DNA of 7,222 nucleotides from Acidimicrobiaceae bacterium. GTDB taxonomy: Bacteria; Actinomycetota; Acidimicrobiia; Acidimicrobiales; RAAP-2. Made by a program: the position numbers and the translations under genes. Below are positions 1 to 5,667 of the stretch, one piece after another. Every line of letters starts with the position of its first letter. Positions within the stretch are counted from its first letter, which is position 1. The DNA lies in NCBI GenBank assembly GCA_003133075.1, contig PKZN01000064.1:8552-15773 (forward strand), given 5' to 3'. The notes under the pieces are model-generated. The model was given only the letters and a program-made list of their open reading frames with translations, ran no database searches and was not told the origin of the DNA.

Positions 1-29
1 GAATAAAAAATCGCCCACTAAGGTGTGCC

Positions 30-52
30 CGTGCAGTCGAGTGACTGACACG
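30..52 (+). promoter_or_regulatory. Leader hairpin upstream of the peroxiredoxin gene
   Basis: An inverted repeat precedes the peroxiredoxin ribosome binding site. Bases 30-38 (CGTGCAGTC) pair with 43-52 (GACTGACACG) as nine base pairs, with one bulged A at 48 and a GAGT loop at 39-42. It ends nine bases before AAGGAG (61-66). It has no T-run, so it is unlikely to be a terminator. It could be a repressor or activator operator on DNA, or a stem in the mRNA leader. A possible -10 hexamer (TAAGGT, 19-24) would put the stem inside the transcript, but any -35 element falls at or outside the window edge. The pairing is seen directly; the role is inference. Confidence 0.35.
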
Positions 53-71
53 AGGCACGCAAGGAGCAATC

Positions 72-707
72 ATGGCAATTCGTTTGGGCGACGTGGCCCC
101 CGACTTCACCGCTGACACCACCGAAGGAACGTTGAGTTTTTACGACTACCTGGGCGACGGCTGGGGCATCCTCTTTTCTCACCCGAAGGACTTCACCCCG
201 GTGTGCACGACGGAACTCGGTGGCTTCGCCAAGCGCAAGGCCGATTTCGACAAGCGCAACACTAAGTTGATCGCCGTCTCGGTCGACAGCGTCGAGTCGC
301 ACAACCGCTGGAAGGCGGACGTCGACGAGGTCAGTGGTGGCGACTTGAACTTCCCGATCATCGGCGACGAGGACCACAAGGTGGCCGACCTCTACGACAT
401 GATCCACCCCAACGCGAGCGACACGCTCACCGTGCGCAGCGTCTTTATTGTCTCGCCCGACAAGAAGGTGAAGCTCACCCTGACCTATCCCGCCTCCGTT
501 GGAAGAAACGTTGACGAGATCGTTCGCGTGCTCGACTCCCTCCAGCTCTCCGCGGCCTATCCGGTCTCGACACCGCTCGACTGGAAAGACGGTGACGAGG
601 TCATCATCGCCCCGGCCGTCAGTGACGAGGACGCCAAGGAGAAGTTCCCCAAGGGTTTTCGAAAGGTGAAGGACTACCTGCGCTTTACCCCGCAGCCGAA
701 CAAATAG
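72..707 (+). CDS. 1-Cys peroxiredoxin, Prx6/AhpC-TSA type
   Basis: A cytosolic thiol peroxidase of 211 residues that reduces hydrogen peroxide and organic hydroperoxides. The thioredoxin-fold core holds the active-site block at residues 38-50, with P38, T42 and the peroxidatic cysteine C45 (PxxxTxxC). Conserved arginines are R122 and probably R145 in the YPxxxGRN segment (139-146). The C-terminal extension contains TPLDWKDGDEVII (167-179), typical of the Prx6 subfamily. C45 is the only cysteine, so no intramolecular resolving cysteine exists and reduction must use an external thiol. Length fits the Prx6 subfamily. The ATG at 72 is preceded by AAGGAG (61-66) at a spacing of five bases. It appears monocistronic, with a strong terminator directly downstream, and is convergent with the acyl-CoA ligase gene. 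Physiological reductant and substrate preference cannot be read from the sequence. Confidence 0.95.
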   Translation: MAIRLGDVAPDFTADTTEGTLSFYDYLGDGWGILFSHPKDFTPVCTTELGGFAKRKADFDKRNTKLIAVSVDSVESHNRWKADVDEVSGGDLNFPIIGDEDHKVADLYDMIHPNASDTLTVRSVFIVSPDKKVKLTLTYPASVGRNVDEIVRVLDSLQLSAAYPVSTPLDWKDGDEVIIAPAVSDEDAKEKFPKGFRKVKDYLRFTPQPNK

Positions 708-712
708 TCGCT

Positions 713-762
713 GACAACCCCCGACGCCACCGCGCACGCGCGACGACGTCGGGGGTTTTGTC
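713..762 (+). terminator. Rho-independent terminator of the peroxiredoxin gene
   Basis: A perfect nine-base-pair GC-rich stem joins CCCCCGACG (718-726) and CGTCGGGGG (747-755), with a 20-base loop, followed by TTTT at 756-759. The outer GAC (713-715) and GTC (760-762) can also pair. It lies just after the peroxiredoxin stop and eight bases short of the stop of the convergent acyl-CoA ligase gene. On the - strand the same stem is followed by only two T residues, so it may act weakly in that direction as well. Confidence 0.85.
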
Positions 763-770
763 GTGAAGGA

Positions 771-2528
771 CTATGACGCCGTCAACGACTCAGCGAGTGA
801 GGCACGCAGGTCGCGCTTGAGGACCTTGCCCTGGGGATTTCTGGGTAACGGCGTCGAGCGAAAGATCACCCTGGTCGGGACTTCAAACTTCGCGAGACGC
901 GCCGACACGTGTCGCGCTATCTCCTCGCCTTCGATCACTCGACCCGCGCGCAGCACAATCACCGCGGCGACTTCCTCGCCGAGCGTGGGGTGCGGCACGC
1001 CCACCACCGCGCAGTCGATGACGTCAGGGTGTTCGAAGATAGCGGCCTCGACGATGACCGAATAGACGTTCTCGCCGCCACGGATGATCATGTCCTTCGC
1101 GCGGTCGACGATATAGATAAATCCCTCGTCGTCGAGGCGGGCGACGTCACCGGTGTGCAGCCACCCCTGCGTAAACGACGTGGCGTTCGCTTCGGGCTTG
1201 TTCCAATAGCCGCGCACCACGTTGGGTCCCTTGATCCACAGTTCACCCACGAGGTCGGGACTGGCCGGCACGTCGTTCGTCGGATCGTCCCCCTCGTAGT
1301 CCTCGGGGACGATGGCGATCTCCATCACGGGGTACGCGGGCCCACAGCTGTCGGGCTTCGCCAGGTAGTCCGGACCGGAGTTCCCACAGACCGCCGCGGT
1401 CGTTTCGGTGAGTCCGTAGCCGTTGCTCGCCGACGCCTGGGGGAAGGCCGTCGCCAGACGCTGGGCGAGGCTCGGGGGCGGTGGCGCGCCGCCGTAGGAG
1501 ATGTTCTTCACGCTCGAGGTGTCGTACTTGTCGAAGTCCGGATGGTCGAGGATCTGCATCGCAATCGTCGGAACGCCGCCGATGCCACCGATCTGTTCGT
1601 CTTGGATGATCTGTAGCGCCTTACCGGGGTCGAAGTGGTGCATCATGACGACCTTGCCGCCCGCCGCAGCGCTCGGCACCATGAAGGCGTGTAACCCGGT
1701 CGTGTGAAACAGCGGGATGTTGAGGAGACCCGAGGCCTGCGACCGCGACGCGACGTCTGATCCGCCGAAACGCAGCGCGGTGCGCTGCGCGGAAAAAGCG
1801 AGGTTCATGAAGTTACTCACCGAGTTACGGTGCGTGTTGAGGGCGCCTTTGGGTCGTCCGGTTGTGCCTGAGGTGTACATCATCGTGACGTCGTCGTCGG
1901 TGTCGATGACGACCTCGGGTGGCGTGGCGTCGTCGGCGACGTCGCCCACGAAGTCCCAGAATCTCTCCACGCGCACTCCCTCGGGGGCGTCACCGAGTGG
2001 CGCGGGTGACGAACGATCCTCGCTCATCACGATGATGGTCGAGAGACTTGCCAGCTCACCCAGCGCCGTTCGGATCCGTTCGTAGCGCTCCTCATCGACG
2101 AAGAGCACGGTCGAACCCGAGTCGCTCAGGCCGTAGACGAGTTCGTCGGTGGTCCACCACGCGTTGAGCGGCACGGAGACCGCCCCGGTGACGACGGAAC
2201 CCCAAAACGCCATTACCCACTCGGGCAGGTTCCGAGCGGCGATGGCGACGCGGTCGCCCGGTACCACCCCGAGCTCAACGAGTCGCCGTCCCAGGGTCGC
2301 GGCGATGCGGTAGTGCTCGTTGAACCTGTAGCGCTGCCCCTCGTAGACAATGAAGTCCTTATCCCCGTGCGCCAGCGAGAGGTCGAGCAACTGGCGCAGG
2401 TTCGCCGGGGCGTGCTTCCAGACCGTCATCTCGATGCCGTTCACCACGGCGCGTTGCGTTTCGAAGATCTGTCCGGGCTCGATCATTTGGCGAGTGGCTT
2501 CGCCAATGGTGAGAGGGGTGTCACCCAC
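771..2528 (-). CDS. Class I adenylate-forming acyl-CoA ligase (fatty acyl-CoA synthetase-like)
   Basis: A 585-residue ANL-superfamily ligase. Such enzymes activate a carboxylic acid with ATP to an acyl-AMP, then transfer it to coenzyme A. Visible motifs in order are the phosphate-binding loop MYTSGTTGRPKG (217-228), YGLTET (371-376), the ATP-ribose aspartate D461 in HTGD (458-461), the hinge region DRAKDMIIRGGENVYS (475-490), and the catalytic lysine K568 in NPQGKVLKRDL (564-574). Length fits medium- or long-chain acyl-CoA synthetases. After GENVYS the usual P..VE is changed to VIVE. The start is GTG (2526-2528), supported by GAGGAG ten bases upstream; an ATG at 2484-2486 has no good site. 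The gene overlaps the end of orn by eight bases (2521-2528), so the two are probably co-transcribed. A supply of acyl-CoA for the nearby WS/DGAT-family enzyme is plausible but inferred. Substrate is unknown; an aryl or other acid is possible. Confidence 0.93.
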   Translation of the reverse strand: MGDTPLTIGEATRQMIEPGQIFETQRAVVNGIEMTVWKHAPANLRQLLDLSLAHGDKDFIVYEGQRYRFNEHYRIAATLGRRLVELGVVPGDRVAIAARNLPEWVMAFWGSVVTGAVSVPLNAWWTTDELVYGLSDSGSTVLFVDEERYERIRTALGELASLSTIIVMSEDRSSPAPLGDAPEGVRVERFWDFVGDVADDATPPEVVIDTDDDVTMMYTSGTTGRPKGALNTHRNSVSNFMNLAFSAQRTALRFGGSDVASRSQASGLLNIPLFHTTGLHAFMVPSAAAGGKVVMMHHFDPGKALQIIQDEQIGGIGGVPTIAMQILDHPDFDKYDTSSVKNISYGGAPPPPSLAQRLATAFPQASASNGYGLTETTAAVCGNSGPDYLAKPDSCGPAYPVMEIAIVPEDYEGDDPTNDVPASPDLVGELWIKGPNVVRGYWNKPEANATSFTQGWLHTGDVARLDDEGFIYIVDRAKDMIIRGGENVYSVIVEAAIFEHPDVIDCAVVGVPHPTLGEEVAAVIVLRAGRVIEGEEIARHVSARLAKFEVPTRVIFRSTPLPRNPQGKVLKRDLRASLAESLTAS

Positions 2529-3084
2529 TGTTCGTTGGCTCCTCGGTCGGCGTTGGTCGAAAGATCGTCGCTCGGTAGGAGGTGAGTTCGTTGATCGATT
2601 CGCGGATGTCGTCGAGCGCTCGATGCGCCGAGTCCTTCTCCGGCGAGGACGCCAGGGCCTCGGGGTACCAGCGACGGGCGAGCTCTTTGATGGTCGATAC
2701 GTCCACGTTGCGGTAGTGGAAGTACGCCTCGAGTTCGGGCATGTACTCCTGGAGGAATCGTCGGTCCGTCCCGATCGAATTACCGCTCAGCGGCACCGTA
2801 TTGGGCTCCACACCGTTGGCGACTAGGAACTCGAGGGTCTGGCGCTGGGCTTCGTCCACGGTGATCGCGGAGGAAATAATCTGCGGCAAGAGCCCCGAAC
2901 GGGTGTGCATGTCGGTGACGAAGGTGCCCATCTCCGCCAACTGCTCGGTACTCGCGTGGATCACGAGGTCGGGGCCTTCGGCGACGACGTTGAGCTGGTC
3001 GTCGGTCAGCAACGTCGCGATCTCAACGATGACGTGACGGCCCGGTTCCAGTCCCGTCATCTCGAGGTCCATCCACGCCAGCAC
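2521..3084 (-). CDS. orn: Oligoribonuclease (DEDDh 3'-5' exonuclease)
   Basis: A cytosolic enzyme of 187 residues that degrades two- to five-base RNA fragments to mononucleotides, the last step of mRNA turnover. In many bacteria it also cleaves pGpG from cyclic-di-GMP breakdown. The DEDDh catalytic set is present: D6 and E8 in WMDLEMTGLEPG (4-15), D107 in GNSIGTDRRFLQEYMPELEA (101-120), and H154 and D159 in AHRALDDIRES (153-163). The stretch YFHYRNVDVSTIKELARRW (121-139) closely matches E. coli Orn. The C terminus carries a short extension rich in T, P and E. The start is GTG at 3084-3082; an in-frame TAG five codons upstream leaves no other start further out. No Shine-Dalgarno sequence is visible, and TAGTGT lies six bases upstream, so the mRNA may be leaderless. 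Its end overlaps the acyl-CoA ligase start, and dut diverges from it. Confidence 0.97.
   Translation of the reverse strand: MLAWMDLEMTGLEPGRHVIVEIATLLTDDQLNVVAEGPDLVIHASTEQLAEMGTFVTDMHTRSGLLPQIISSAITVDEAQRQTLEFLVANGVEPNTVPLSGNSIGTDRRFLQEYMPELEAYFHYRNVDVSTIKELARRWYPEALASSPEKDSAHRALDDIRESINELTSYRATIFRPTPTEEPTNSG
2539..2544 (-). promoter_or_regulatory. Ribosome binding site of the acyl-CoA ligase gene
   Basis: On the - strand the sequence reads GAGGAG, ten bases before the GTG at 2528-2526. It lies inside the 3' end of orn. It decides the start in favour of GTG, because the first internal ATG (2486-2484) has no comparable purine tract. Confidence 0.7.
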
Positions 3085-3090
3085 AGTGCG

Positions 3091-3096
3091 ACACTA
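3091..3096 (-). promoter_or_regulatory. Possible -10 element for leaderless orn transcription
   Basis: On the - strand the hexamer TAGTGT fits the TANNNT actinobacterial -10 pattern and ends six bases before the GTG of orn. A transcript starting at the usual distance would begin at or next to the start codon. This would explain the absence of a ribosome binding site. No convincing -35 element is seen. This is inference from pattern and spacing. Confidence 0.4.
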
Positions 3097-3123
3097 CTGA
3101 ATTGCGCATGGGGTGGGCCTGAG

Positions 3124-3129
3124 TAGCCT
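3124..3129 (+). promoter_or_regulatory. Possible -10 element for leaderless dut transcription
   Basis: TAGCCT fits TANNNT and ends seven bases before the ATG of dut at 3137. A weak -35-like TTGCGC lies at 3102-3107, with a 16-base spacer. With no Shine-Dalgarno sequence before the ATG, a leaderless transcript is likely. This is inference from spacing, mirrored by the orn side of the same gap. Confidence 0.4.
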
Positions 3130-3136
3130 TCGCGCT

Positions 3137-3571
3137 ATGGAAATCTTCGCCCAACGGCTCCACCCCGACGCGGTGGTGCCGAGCGTCGCCCACGAGGGCG
3201 ATGCCGGCTGTGACTTGGTGGCGGTGGAGTCGTGCACCCTGCGCGCTGGTGGGGGACGAGCACTCGTCGCTACCGGACTCGCGGTCGCGATCCCCGAAGG
3301 TCACGGTGGTTTTGTGCTGCCGCGCAGCGGTCTCGCGTCGCGTCACGGGGTGACGTGCGCGAACGCGCCGGGTTTGATCGACGCCGGGTATCGCGGCGAA
3401 GTGAAGGTGGCGTTGGTGAACCTCGATCCCAACGACGACTACCAGGTCGAAGTGGGCGACCGCATCGCGCAACTCGTAGTGATGAAGGTCGAGTCGCCGT
3501 CCTTTCGAATTGTCGAGGAGCTGCCGAGCGCGCAGCGCGGCGAGGGTGGATTCGGCAGTAGCGGGCGATGA
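3137..3571 (+). CDS. dut: dUTP diphosphatase (homotrimeric dUTPase)
   Basis: Hydrolyses dUTP to dUMP and pyrophosphate in the cytosol, keeping uracil out of DNA and supplying dUMP for thymidylate synthesis. The protein has 144 residues, the usual size. All five trimeric dUTPase motifs are present: motif 1 DAGCDLVA (22-29), motif 2 PRSGLA (62-67), motif 3 APGLIDAGYRGE (77-88) with catalytic D82 and the uracil-stacking tyrosine Y85, motif 4 GDRIAQL (107-113), and the glycine-rich C-terminal arm RGEGGFGSSG (134-143) with F139. The ATG at 3137 is chosen because it gives the normal N terminus; a GTG at 3113 would add eight residues that do not look conserved. No ribosome binding site is seen, consistent with a leaderless message. 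The stop overlaps the next gene's ATG by four bases (ATGA, 3568-3571), which suggests translational coupling. Confidence 0.96.
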   Translation: MEIFAQRLHPDAVVPSVAHEGDAGCDLVAVESCTLRAGGGRALVATGLAVAIPEGHGGFVLPRSGLASRHGVTCANAPGLIDAGYRGEVKVALVNLDPNDDYQVEVGDRIAQLVVMKVESPSFRIVEELPSAQRGEGGFGSSGR

Positions 3572-4998
3572 CTAAGTTCCTCGACCCGCTCGACAGCGCG
3601 TTCATCTTGCTCGAAACGCCTGGCACGTCGATGAACATCGGGGCGGTGATGGAACTTGAAGCGAGTCGTAAAGAAGATCCGGCGAAGCGTTTCGTTGAAC
3701 TGCGAGACCACGTCGCCTCACGGCTCCACGAGATTCCGGTCCTGACCCAGCGGGTCGTGCGAGCGCCCTTTGATATGACGTGGCCAATACTGGTTGAGGA
3801 TAAGAAGTTCGACCTCGATCGCCACGTCGTGCGCGTCGCGCTGCCGTCGCCGGGTTCCACCGATCAGTTCGAAGTGCTCGTCTCGGAGTTCTTGTCGCGT
3901 CCCCTCTCCCCACAGCGACCACTCTGGCAACTCATCGTCGTAGAGGGTCGCGCCGACCACCGTCCCGCGCTCGTGATGAAGGCGCACCACGCCCTCGCCG
4001 ATGGCGTCTCGTTCGCTGAGACCTTCGCCAACTTCTTCGACATCGCTCCCGACGTACGACCACCCGCCCCGACCCCGGTGCGCGACACGGACGAGACGAC
4101 GGTCACCACGTCACTAGGACTCTTACGCGAGGGTCTCGGACGCTTGCGGGAGCGTCCCTCGAGAGTGGTGGAGAGTCTCGTGTCGTGGGGGAGTCGGTTC
4201 CACGAGATCCTGCGCGGTTTCATCAAGGTGGTTGCCGAGCGAGGTCGACCGCGCCGCGCGCACGACCAGCCATCGATCTTCGACGCCCGGCGCACCTCGC
4301 TCAATGGCGCCGCCGGAATCGAAAAGATTTATCTGCGGACGCGCGTCGACTTGGTCGAGGTGAAGCGAGCCGCGAAGTCTCGCGGCGTGAGCGTGACCGA
4401 CTTCGTGGTCGCGACCCTTAGCGGGGCGCTTCGTCGACTCCTCAGCGAACGCGGCGAAGTCCTTAAGAAGGACCTCATCGCCTTCGTCCCGATCAACGTG
4501 CGCGGCGAGGGGGATACCGCCGATCTGGGAAACCAGATTTCGGGAATGCTCGTAGCGCTCCACACCGAACTCGAAGACGCCGAAGAGCGGCTCCTCGCAA
4601 TCTCCGCCGACTCGGCGAAGACCGTCGGAGAACAGCGCACTCGTCGCGCGAAAATCTTCCAGGACCTCCCTCGCGTCTTGGGGCCGACCCTGGTGTCCTT
4701 GGGCGGTCGCGTGGCCGCGGCCTTCTCGCTCTTCGACCACATTCCCATGGCGAACTTGATGATCTCCTCGGTCCCGGGTCCTCCGATTCCGCTGTGGCTG
4801 AGCGGTCGTCGGGTCGAGTCGGCCGCGCCCTTCGGTCCGCTCTTTGCCTCGTTCTCGCTCAATGTCACGGTGCTCGGATTCGCCGACCGATTGGAGTTCG
4901 GACTCCTCGGATGCGCCGATCGGATGGCGGACCTCGCGACGCTTCGCGACTACGTGTTTGAAGAGGCCGCGGCGCTCATCAATTCGACGCCGACGTAG
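3568..4998 (+). CDS. WS/DGAT-family acyltransferase (wax ester synthase / diacylglycerol acyltransferase)
   Basis: A 476-residue member of the bacterial WS/DGAT (Atf/Tgs) family. These enzymes transfer the acyl group of acyl-CoA to diacylglycerol or a fatty alcohol, making storage triacylglycerol or wax ester at the membrane or lipid-body surface. Family marks are the N-terminal DPLDSAFILLETPGTSMNIG (6-25), PLW (118-120), the catalytic HHALADG (140-146, matching HHxxxDG), FVPINVRG (306-313), a GNQISGM segment (321-327), NLMISSVPGPPIPLWLSGRRV (396-416), and the C-terminal SLNVTVLGFADRLEFGLLG (430-448). Length fits the family, and no key residue is missing. It starts within the dut stop codon and has no strong ribosome binding site of its own, so it probably depends on dut translation. 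The divergent acyl-CoA ligase could make its substrate. Whether the product is triacylglycerol, wax ester or another ester cannot be read from the sequence. Confidence 0.92.
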   Translation: MTKFLDPLDSAFILLETPGTSMNIGAVMELEASRKEDPAKRFVELRDHVASRLHEIPVLTQRVVRAPFDMTWPILVEDKKFDLDRHVVRVALPSPGSTDQFEVLVSEFLSRPLSPQRPLWQLIVVEGRADHRPALVMKAHHALADGVSFAETFANFFDIAPDVRPPAPTPVRDTDETTVTTSLGLLREGLGRLRERPSRVVESLVSWGSRFHEILRGFIKVVAERGRPRRAHDQPSIFDARRTSLNGAAGIEKIYLRTRVDLVEVKRAAKSRGVSVTDFVVATLSGALRRLLSERGEVLKKDLIAFVPINVRGEGDTADLGNQISGMLVALHTELEDAEERLLAISADSAKTVGEQRTRRAKIFQDLPRVLGPTLVSLGGRVAAAFSLFDHIPMANLMISSVPGPPIPLWLSGRRVESAAPFGPLFASFSLNVTVLGFADRLEFGLLGCADRMADLATLRDYVFEEAAALINSTPT

Positions 4999-5027
4999 GG
5001 ACGCTCGTCTCGCAAAGTCCCGTCGGC

Positions 5028-5033
5028 TACACT
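5028..5033 (+). promoter_or_regulatory. Possible -10 element of the tRNA-Gly gene
   Basis: TACACT fits the TANNNT -10 pattern and ends eleven bases before the tRNA 5' end, a normal spacing for a short precursor leader. The -35 region is poor (TCGTCT at 5005-5010). The acyltransferase gene ends at 4998, so read-through from it is an alternative. Confidence 0.35.
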
Positions 5034-5044
5034 CGATGTACCAC

Positions 5045-5120
5045 GCGGACGTAGCTCAGTTGGTAGAGCGCGACCTTGCCAAGGTCGAGGTCGCCGGTTC
5101 GAGCCCGGTCGTCCGCTCCA
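5045..5120 (+). tRNA. tRNA-Gly (anticodon GCC)
   Basis: A complete 76-base cloverleaf, CCA included. The acceptor stem GCGGACG (5045-5051) pairs fully with CGTCCGC (5110-5116). The D arm is GCTC/GAGC (5054-5057 and 5066-5069). The anticodon stem CGACC/GGTCG (5071-5075 and 5083-5087) encloses the loop TTGCCAA, with anticodon GCC at 5078-5080. The T arm GCCGG/CCGGT (5093-5097 and 5105-5109) has one G-T wobble and the loop TTCGAGC. The discriminator is T5117, usual for bacterial tRNA-Gly, and CCA (5118-5120) is encoded in the DNA. It reads the glycine codons GGC and GGU. Confidence 0.98.
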
Positions 5121-5172
5121 AGAGCGGCCACCCACTTCCCGCGGTAGTCCCTCATCGCTCCTCGATTTGACT

Positions 5173-5179
5173 AAAGGAG
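5173..5179 (+). promoter_or_regulatory. Ribosome binding site of the VOC-family gene
   Basis: AAAGGAG lies five bases before the ATG at 5185. It sets the start there rather than at the upstream in-frame TTG (5167), whose extension would run through this site. Confidence 0.8.
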
Positions 5180-5184
5180 TGCAC

Positions 5185-5544
5185 ATGAAGGTAAGCGGAG
5201 TCACGACGAACCTGCGGGTTGCTGACGTCGAGGCAGCGCGCGGTTTCTACGCCGATTACCTCGGACTCATCGAGGAAGATCTCAATCTCTCGTGGGTGAC
5301 ACGCTTCGTCGCGCCGCAGGGACGAGCGGCGGTGCAACTAGTGACGCGAGACGCGACCAGCCCCCACGACTCGGTGATGTCGGTGCAGGTGGGGGGCGAC
5401 ATAGACGAGGCCTACGCCGAAGCGACGCGCCGGGGCTACGAGATCGTGTACCCACTGACCGAGGAGACGTGGGGGCTTCGCAGGTTCTTCGTACGCGATC
5501 CCGACGGAAACGTGATCAACATCACCAGTCATCGAGCCGAGTAG
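5185..5544 (+). CDS. Small VOC-superfamily (glyoxalase/bleomycin-resistance fold) protein
   Basis: A 119-residue single-domain protein of the vicinal oxygen chelate superfamily, which includes glyoxalases, extradiol dioxygenases, epimerases and drug-binding resistance proteins. The first beta-alpha-beta unit is seen as TTNLRVADVEAARGFYADYL (7-26), the second as the segment from about 63 to 113, ending with the family signature RRFFVRDPDGNVINI (99-113). In metal-dependent members the last strand usually carries a glutamate at about the position of N112; here it is asparagine, and the first strand has N9 in the region where a histidine is common. The protein may therefore bind metal weakly or not at all, and may be a ligand-binding protein rather than an enzyme. 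The gene starts 64 bases after tRNA-Gly with no terminator recognised between, and has its own strong ribosome binding site. The fold assignment is firm; substrate and role are unknown. Confidence 0.88.
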   Translation: MKVSGVTTNLRVADVEAARGFYADYLGLIEEDLNLSWVTRFVAPQGRAAVQLVTRDATSPHDSVMSVQVGGDIDEAYAEATRRGYEIVYPLTEETWGLRRFFVRDPDGNVINITSHRAE

Positions 5545-5667
5545 TGCATCGCAGGTGTCATTGACACTGAGGATGTTCGCACCGTGGACCACCGAGGTTT
5601 AGTAAGAATCATCGCCCGGCGTACAGAGAGGTAGGTAGAGGACGATACTCACGGGAGGTTCGTGATA
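5545..5667 (+). other. Gap between the VOC gene and the secreted-protein gene
   Basis: Of 123 bases, little can be named. GTGTC (5555-5559) and GACAC (5563-5567) form a five-base-pair stem with an ATT loop, too short and without a T-run to be called a terminator. The same stretch holds a perfect TTGACA (5561-5566), but no -10-like hexamer lies 16-18 bases further on, so I do not call a promoter. AT-richer bases around 5597-5612 might hold the promoter of the next gene. The ribosome binding site at 5653-5658 is clear. Confidence 0.3.
5653..5658 (+). promoter_or_regulatory. Ribosome binding site of the secreted-protein gene
   Basis: GGGAGG lies nine bases before the ATG at 5668 and only three before the in-frame GTG at 5662. 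The spacing favours the ATG, which places two lysines directly after the initiator methionine, as expected for a signal peptide. Confidence 0.75.

Noticed and set aside
18..737. A 239-residue open frame antisense to the whole peroxiredoxin gene
   Set aside because: It mirrors a clear conserved gene, has no recognisable domain, and is the kind of long antisense frame that GC-rich codon use produces.
909..1616. A 235-residue + strand frame inside the acyl-CoA ligase gene
   Set aside because: It is rich in R, G, V, D and H and lies opposite conserved ligase motifs. It is a codon-bias shadow.
3113..3136. An upstream GTG start for dut adding eight residues
   Set aside because: The extra residues do not fit the dUTPase N terminus, and the ATG at 3137 has a well-placed -10-like hexamer.
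4123..4740. A 205-residue - strand frame opposite the acyltransferase gene
   Set aside because: The sense strand encodes a conserved WS/DGAT protein over its full length, and the antisense frame has no ribosome binding site or domain that I can see.
5045..5120. tRNA-Gly as an integration site for a mobile island
   Set aside because: I found no copy of the tRNA 3' end elsewhere in the window and no integrase. The genes to its right show no mobile-element hallmark. Flanking sequence beyond the window would be needed.
5121..5184. A terminator between tRNA-Gly and the VOC gene
   Set aside because: I could not find a stable stem followed by a T-run. Either the two are joined in one transcript or termination is not hairpin-based.
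5561..5566. TTGACA as a -35 element for the secreted-protein gene
   Set aside because: No TANNNT-like hexamer lies 16-18 bases downstream, and the bases are part of a small inverted repeat, so the match is likely chance.
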